Translations under genes and position numbers: made by a program
Assembly: GCF_003634695.1 (NCBI RefSeq)
Contig: NZ_RBWV01000009.1
Location: 1-64,000, forward strand
Direction: 5' to 3'
Length of the DNA stretch: 64,000 nucleotides
DNA from: Motilibacter peucedani
GTDB taxonomy: Bacteria > Actinomycetota > Actinomycetes > Motilibacterales > Motilibacteraceae
The notes under the pieces: model-generated
Databases searched by the model: none
Told to the model about the DNA's origin: nothing
The model's input: only the letters and a program-made list of their open reading frames with translations
In this document: in pieces, positions 60,090 to 64,000 of the stretch
How the letters are laid out: the number at the start of each line of letters is the position of its first letter
How positions within the stretch are numbered: the stretch's first letter is position 1

Positions 60090-60841
60090 CGCCGGGCCGC
60101 CGGCGAGGCGAGCCACTGCTCGAGCGAGACCGCGCCGACGCGCGCGCCGGGGTGGGTGCACAGCGAGCCGCGCTCGAGCACGGCACCCGAGTAGAGCGCC
60201 TGCGCGTCGACGACGAGCTCGCGCTGCTCGCCGCGGGCGGCGAGGTAGCGACGGGCCAGCTCGCCGATCGGGAGCACGTCGGGGCCACCGAGCTCCACGG
60301 GGCCCTGCACCGGCTCCCCGACCGCCAGCTCCGCGAGGGCGTCGGCCACGTCGTCGGCGGCGACGGGCTGGATGTCGGCGTCGGGCAGGCGCACGACGCC
60401 GTCCTGGGTGGACATGGCGAGGATGCCGCCGGTGAACTCCATGAACTGGGTGGCCCGCAGCGCCGTGAAGGGGACCCCGGAGGACTCGAGGATGCGCTCC
60501 TGGGCGAGCTTGGCCCGCATGTAGGGGCTGTCCTGCATGCCGTCCAGCCCCACGATGGACACGACGAGGTGGTGCTGCACGCCGGCCGCGGCCTCGGCCG
60601 CGGCGAGGGTCCGCCCGGTGGTCTCGAAGAAGGCGAGCACCTCGTCGGGGGCCAGGGACGGCGAGTTCGTGACGTCGACGACGACGTCGGCACCGGCCAG
60701 CACCTCGTCCAGTCCCTCCCCGGTCAGCGTGTCGACGCCGGACGCGCGCGAGGCCGAGACCGCCTCGTGCCCGGAGCGCCCGAGCCGCTCGCGGACCCTG
60801 GTGCCGATCTGACCGGTGCCTCCGACGACGACGACGCGCAT
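60086..60841 (-). CDS. NAD(P)-binding (NmrA/atypical SDR) protein
   Basis: A 251-residue protein. VVVVGGTGQIGTRVRERLGR is the GxxGxxG motif, and VVSIVGLDGMQDSPYMRAKL with the YxxxK pair corresponds to the atypical SDR active site. HLVVSIVG and FTALRATQFMEF are typical of the NmrA-like group. It is either a sensor or an oxidoreductase for NAD(P). The start faces the Rrf2 gene across a 96-bp region with twin palindromes. Confidence 0.88.
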   Translation of the reverse strand: MRVVVVGGTGQIGTRVRERLGRSGHEAVSASRASGVDTLTGEGLDEVLAGADVVVDVTNSPSLAPDEVLAFFETTGRTLAAAEAAAGVQHHLVVSIVGLDGMQDSPYMRAKLAQERILESSGVPFTALRATQFMEFTGGILAMSTQDGVVRLPDADIQPVAADDVADALAELAVGEPVQGPVELGGPDVLPIGELARRYLAARGEQRELVVDAQALYSGAVLERGSLCTHPGARVGAVSLEQWLASPAARR

Positions 60842-60874
60842 GACCCGCTCCTCTGCGGCGACGTGTCCGCTTCT

Positions 60875-60891
60875 CGGACACTGCTTGTCCG
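60875..60891. promoter_or_regulatory. Rrf2 operator candidate, copy 1
   Basis: CGGACA-CTGCT-TGTCCG is a perfect inverted repeat (17 bp) with a 5-bp centre. A second copy lies 27 bp downstream, centre to centre. Confidence 0.85.
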
Positions 60892-60901
60892 GGATGCTAC
60901 T

Positions 60902-60918
60902 CGGACAGTCTGTGTCCG
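60902..60918. promoter_or_regulatory. Rrf2 operator candidate, copy 2
   Basis: CGGACA-GTCTG-TGTCCG, with the same arms as copy 1. It lies 19 bp before the Rrf2 start. Confidence 0.85.
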
Positions 60919-60937
60919 CGTCAAGTACCCTTGCGTC

Positions 60938-61417
60938 GTGAAGATGTCCGGTGGTGTCGAGTGGGCGCTGCACTGCTGCGTGGTGCTCACGGCGGCCGCG
61001 CGCCCGGTGCCGGCCCTGCGCCTGGCCGAGCTCCACGACGTCTCGCCCACCTACCTGGCCAAGCAGCTCCAGGCGCTGTCCCGCGCCGGCATCGTCCGCT
61101 CGACCCAGGGGCAGGCGGGCGGCTACGTGCTCACCCGTCCCGCCGATCAGGTCAGCGTGCTCGACGTGGTCGAGGCCGTCGACGGGGCGCGGCCGGCCTT
61201 CGTGTGCACGGAGATCCGCCAGCGCGGCCCGCTCGCGAGCCCGCCGGAGAAGTGCACGGCTCCGTGCGCCATCGCGCGGGCGATGTACGCGGCGGACGAC
61301 GCGTGGCGCGCGTCGCTGCGTGCGGTGACGGTCGCCGAGCTGGCGCGCACGGTCAACGGCGACTCCGGCGCCGACGTCATGGGCACCGTCGGCGCCTGGT
61401 TGCAGCAGCGGGCCTGA
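60938..61417 (+). CDS. Rrf2 family transcriptional regulator (cysteine-containing)
   Basis: A 159-residue regulator from a GTG. MSGGVEWALHCCVVLTAA begins the wHTH, LAELHDVSPTYLAKQLQALS is the recognition region, and STQGQAGGYVLTRP the wing. Three Cys lie near residues 90, 106 and 110 (FVCTEIRQRG and KCTAPCAIA), in the place where NsrR/IscR carry an Fe-S cluster, with different spacing. It is divergent from the NmrA-like/NDH-2 operon with two CGGACA-N5-TGTCCG operators between. A redox or nitric-oxide sensor is plausible. Confidence 0.93.
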   Translation: MKMSGGVEWALHCCVVLTAAARPVPALRLAELHDVSPTYLAKQLQALSRAGIVRSTQGQAGGYVLTRPADQVSVLDVVEAVDGARPAFVCTEIRQRGPLASPPEKCTAPCAIARAMYAADDAWRASLRAVTVAELARTVNGDSGADVMGTVGAWLQQRA

Positions 61418-61427
61418 CGGCGTCGGG

Positions 61428-62288
61428 CTAGTACGCCGACCCGCCGCGCGCGAGCAGCTGGCGCAGCGAGGTCGCCGGGTGGCCGGTCAGCCGTGGCACG
61501 TCGCCGCTGACGGCGTCGAGCTCACCGGCCGCGATGGCGGTGTAGGTCGAGACCCAGGCGTCGAGCTGCCAGTCGGGAGCGCCGTAGGAGCGGCGCGACG
61601 CGTACGCCTCCTCGAGCGTCTCGGGCTCGTAGCGCACCTCGCGGCCCTGCGCCTCGCTCAGCACCGCCGCCGCCTCGGCCAGCGACAGCGCCTCCGGGCC
61701 CGTCATCGCGTAGGTCGCGCCCACGTGCGCCGACGGGTCGAGCAGCACGGCGGCTGCCGCGTCGGCGATGTCGTCCTGGGCCACCACGGCCGCGCGCCCG
61801 TCGCCCGCCGGTCCGCGGATGACACCGTCGTCACCGACCAGGGCCGGCACGAAGTCGGCGTAGAGGTTGTCTCGCAGGAAGGTGAACGACAGGCCCGACG
61901 CCCGGACGTGCTGCTCGGTCGCGAAGTGGTCGCGCCCCAGCGTGAACGTGCAGTCCGGCGCCGCCCCGTCGAACGACACGTAGACCAGGTGCTCGACCCC
62001 GGTAGCGGCTGCGGCGTCGACGAAGGCCGTGTGCGCCGCGACGCGGTCGGGCCGCTCGGACGCCGAGACCATGAAGAGGGTCCGGACGCCCGCCAACGCC
62101 GCGAGCGCGGCCTCCCGGTCCTCGAACGACGCGCGCACGACGGTGGCGCCGGCCAGCTCGGGTGCGCGGGACGGGTCCCGCACGAGCAGGCGGGTGGCGG
62201 CGCCCGCGGCGGACAGGCGCCGGGCGACCCGGCTGCCCAGCCGGCCAGTGGCGCCCGTGACGGCGATCTGCCCGGGACCACCCGTCAC
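61428..62288 (-). CDS. NAD(P)H-binding (NmrA-like/atypical SDR) protein
   Basis: A 286-residue protein. IAVTGATGRLGSRVARRLSA is the glycine-rich motif and FTLGRDHFATEQHVRASGLS, FTFLRDNLYADFVPALVGDD are typical of QOR2-like quinone reductase/NmrA relatives. Binding of NAD(P)H is likely; the catalytic role is uncertain. The GTG start overlaps the LtrA-like gene stop (GTGA), so both share a transcript. It is convergent with the Rrf2 gene. Confidence 0.88.
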   Translation of the reverse strand: MTGGPGQIAVTGATGRLGSRVARRLSAAGAATRLLVRDPSRAPELAGATVVRASFEDREAALAALAGVRTLFMVSASERPDRVAAHTAFVDAAAATGVEHLVYVSFDGAAPDCTFTLGRDHFATEQHVRASGLSFTFLRDNLYADFVPALVGDDGVIRGPAGDGRAAVVAQDDIADAAAAVLLDPSAHVGATYAMTGPEALSLAEAAAVLSEAQGREVRYEPETLEEAYASRRSYGAPDWQLDAWVSTYTAIAAGELDAVSGDVPRLTGHPATSLRQLLARGGSAY

Positions 62289-63601
62289 GAGACCTGCTCC
62301 TCGAGCGCGCGCACGGTATGACCGTAGGCCACCACCTCGTGGCCCACGACCTCGACCACCGCGGACGACGCGATCAGCGCGACCACGAGGACCAGCAGCG
62401 TGACCGAGGCGCCGTCGCCGGTCTTGACGCGGCGGTCGAAGCCGGTCGCCCACGCCAGCACGACGGCAGCGGCGCTCGGTGCGAGCGCCACGGCGAACAG
62501 CGGCAGGTGGGTCAGGTCGTAGGAGCTCATGAGCACGCTCCAGGTGGCGAAGACCATGACCAGCACGCAGACGACGGGGACCGCCATCGCGAGCGTGAGG
62601 TGGCCGAGCGACAGCTCCCCCGACTCGACCCCCTCGGCGGCCACCCGCAGCCCCGCGCCGACCGCTGCGATCGAGCCGAACATCGGCAGGTGCGCGTAGC
62701 GCCAGGCGAACGTGCGCTCCGGCAGCTGCTCGAGGACGACGCGCGAGGGGATGAGGAAGTACGCCCACCACAGGGAGGCGGTGAGCACGAGGCCGGAGGC
62801 GACGACGACCACGGCGCCGACCGACCAGCCCTGCTCACCCACGAGGGCGCTGACGGCCGAGACGGTGGCGGCCACGACCTCGCCGAGGGTGATCAGGGTG
62901 AGCAGGCTGAAGCGCTCGGCGAGGTGGCCGGCGTTCCAGGGCAGCCGTCCGCGGCGCTCCTCGAGCAGCACCGGGACCGTCATCTCGGCGACGGCGAGCA
63001 GCACCAGGGCCGCCACCGTCAGGGCCAGGGGCAGCGGCAGGAGCACCGTGGCCGCCCAGGCCGCCTGGGCGACGACGATGGTCGCCGCGTACCCCGTGCA
63101 GGTGCGCGCGTGCGCAGGGTCGGCCCGGGCGGCGCGCAGCCACAGCGCGACCAGCGGCAGCCGCATCACGACGTAGCCCGTGAGCATCAGCGGGTTGTTG
63201 GGACTGTCGCCCTGGGCCGCGTCATCGGCGCTGACGGGCAGCCCGAACGTCAGCACCACCACCCCGACCATCTGCACGAGCGTCGCGAGCCGGAGGACGA
63301 CGTCGTCGTTGCTGTAGGCCGAGGCGAACCACGTGAAGCTCATCCACGCCCAGCTGATGGAGAACACGGCGAACGCGTAGGCCCCCAGGGCCGCCGCGAC
63401 GTGGCCGTCGCTCAGGTGGGTGGCGAGCTGGTCGGCCGCCGCGCCGAAGGCGACGACGTAGGTCAGGTCGTAGAGCAGCTCCAGCGGCGTCGACGACCGC
63501 CCCCGCTCACGAGGGTCGCGCCCGCGCATCGGGCGGAGCCGGTGCCGCAGCTCGTCGAACAGCTGGCGCCGGACGTCCTCCTGCACCTCCGCCACCTCCA
63601 C
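62285..63601 (-). CDS. ltrA: LtrA-like low-temperature-requirement membrane protein
   Basis: A 438-residue integral membrane protein with about 10-12 TM segments. The N-terminus reads RDPRERGRSSTPLELLYDLT, then YVVAFGAAADQLATHLSDG; STPLELLYDLTYVVAF is the LtrA-family signature. ERFSLLTLITLGEVVAATVS is the second hallmark. Function is not settled in the family. It is the upstream gene of a pair with the NAD(P)H-binding protein. The gene symbol reflects family membership only. Confidence 0.9.
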   Translation of the reverse strand: MEVAEVQEDVRRQLFDELRHRLRPMRGRDPRERGRSSTPLELLYDLTYVVAFGAAADQLATHLSDGHVAAALGAYAFAVFSISWAWMSFTWFASAYSNDDVVLRLATLVQMVGVVVLTFGLPVSADDAAQGDSPNNPLMLTGYVVMRLPLVALWLRAARADPAHARTCTGYAATIVVAQAAWAATVLLPLPLALTVAALVLLAVAEMTVPVLLEERRGRLPWNAGHLAERFSLLTLITLGEVVAATVSAVSALVGEQGWSVGAVVVVASGLVLTASLWWAYFLIPSRVVLEQLPERTFAWRYAHLPMFGSIAAVGAGLRVAAEGVESGELSLGHLTLAMAVPVVCVLVMVFATWSVLMSSYDLTHLPLFAVALAPSAAAVVLAWATGFDRRVKTGDGASVTLLVLVVALIASSAVVEVVGHEVVAYGHTVRALEEQVS

Positions 63602-63848
63602 CGTCCTCGTGCGCCCGGAGCGCCACCGCGGAAAGGGCAGCGCTGCTGAGGCTAGGTGAACGGCGAAGATCCGTCGAGCATGAACACCTCCGACCAGCGC
63701 GTCATACCAGACCAGTCCACTGAGCTGCGGCGTGAGCCGGCCCCCTGATCATTGCCAGAGGACGCCTCGTCGGGGTTGACTACGGTCTGTCCCCACCTCC
63801 CCCGGGCCCGACTCTCGCCGTGCCCTCACCCCGGACAGGCCTGCACCG

Positions 63849-64000
63849 ATGACGATGCGCGTACCGCGGCTCCCCTTCCCCCTGCCCCGACGCGGAGGAG
63901 GGCGGGCTGCGGCAGTCGTCGCGGCCGCCTTGCTCCTCGCGCCCGCCGTGGCGGCGACGCCCGCGCAGGCGGCCGGCGCACCGAGCGCCGGCACGGGGTC
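63849..64000 (+). CDS. secreted protein, 5' end only
   Basis: The first 50 codons of a protein that runs off the window. MRVPRLPFPLPRRGGGRAAA leads into VVAAALLLAPAVAATPAQAA, a clear signal peptide (basic n-region, hydrophobic h-region, AQA cleavage). A TTGACT -35-like box lies at about 63776. ATG 63855 is an alternative start. The mature function cannot be told. Confidence 0.6.
   Translation, partial: MTMRVPRLPFPLPRRGGGRAAAVVAAALLLAPAVAATPAQAAGAPSAGTG

Overview
The window is high-GC DNA with dense, often overlapping genes, frequent GTG/TTG starts and GGAGG-type ribosome binding sites. Regulator families and small domains (DUF3159, DUF3040, MarR, TetR, WHG-type TetR), a GH51 arabinofuranosidase operon and an IS3/IS30 background all point to an actinobacterium, probably a soil- or plant-associated, chemotactic, c-di-GMP-rich member of the Frankiales/Kineosporiales-like lineages. 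The species cannot be named from the sequence.

Left chromosomal part (1-13136): a membrane GGDEF-EAL protein, a VC0807-like membrane protein, two short-chain dehydrogenases, a secreted Ig-like/matrixin metalloprotease, a MarR regulator, a SnoaL-like protein, an alpha/beta hydrolase and a DadA-type oxidoreductase. Then comes a minus-strand three-gene operon (12873 down to 9743) of an acyl-CoA-dehydrogenase-like flavoprotein with a frameshift, a PhnD-type substrate-binding protein and a di-iron ferritin-like protein fused to a cysteine-less TusA-like domain. I do not recognise this combination as a described pathway.

Genomic island (13168-36520): a tRNA-Thr(TGT) gene at 13137-13209 carries its 3' part in a 47-bp sequence repeated exactly at 36474-36520. 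These are att-like direct repeats about 23.3 kb apart. Each end also carries a pair of tandem 11-bp repeats with the same core, likely integrase arm sites. No integrase is visible. The right end keeps a conjugative/actinobacterial ICE-like module: a Zn-finger-like small protein, an HTH protein and a secreted lysozyme/NlpC-like protein, all start/stop overlapped. The left end is a graveyard of PIN, GIY-YIG-like and HEPN-like fragments. Cargo between them includes a MarR-controlled FAD monooxygenase/ABM/DUF3159 operon, two YhgE-like permeases with a TetR, an MBL hydrolase and a beta-carbonic anhydrase, two alpha/beta hydrolases with an AraC regulator, a TetR with twin operators, an IS3 element inserted in an AraC gene, a soluble GAF-GAF chemoreceptor, an unknown three-gene cassette, a YdeI-like protein and an IS30 relic.

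Right chromosomal part (36521-64000): a membrane protein, a divergent SDR/LysR pair, and an arabinoside utilisation cluster (LacI, lipoprotein, two permeases, GH51 enzyme). A c-di-GMP block follows, with three GGDEF-EAL proteins within about 8 kb interleaved with a hydrolase/TetR operon and a zinc-ribbon protein. After that come a secreted metallophosphoesterase with discoidin and LamG-like regions, a TetR/MFS efflux pair with three operator copies, a redox block (NDH-2-like flavoprotein, NAD-binding proteins, cysteine-containing Rrf2 regulator with twin operators), an LtrA-like membrane protein, and the start of a secreted protein cut by the window edge.

All family assignments come from reading motifs in the translated sequence; no database search was run.
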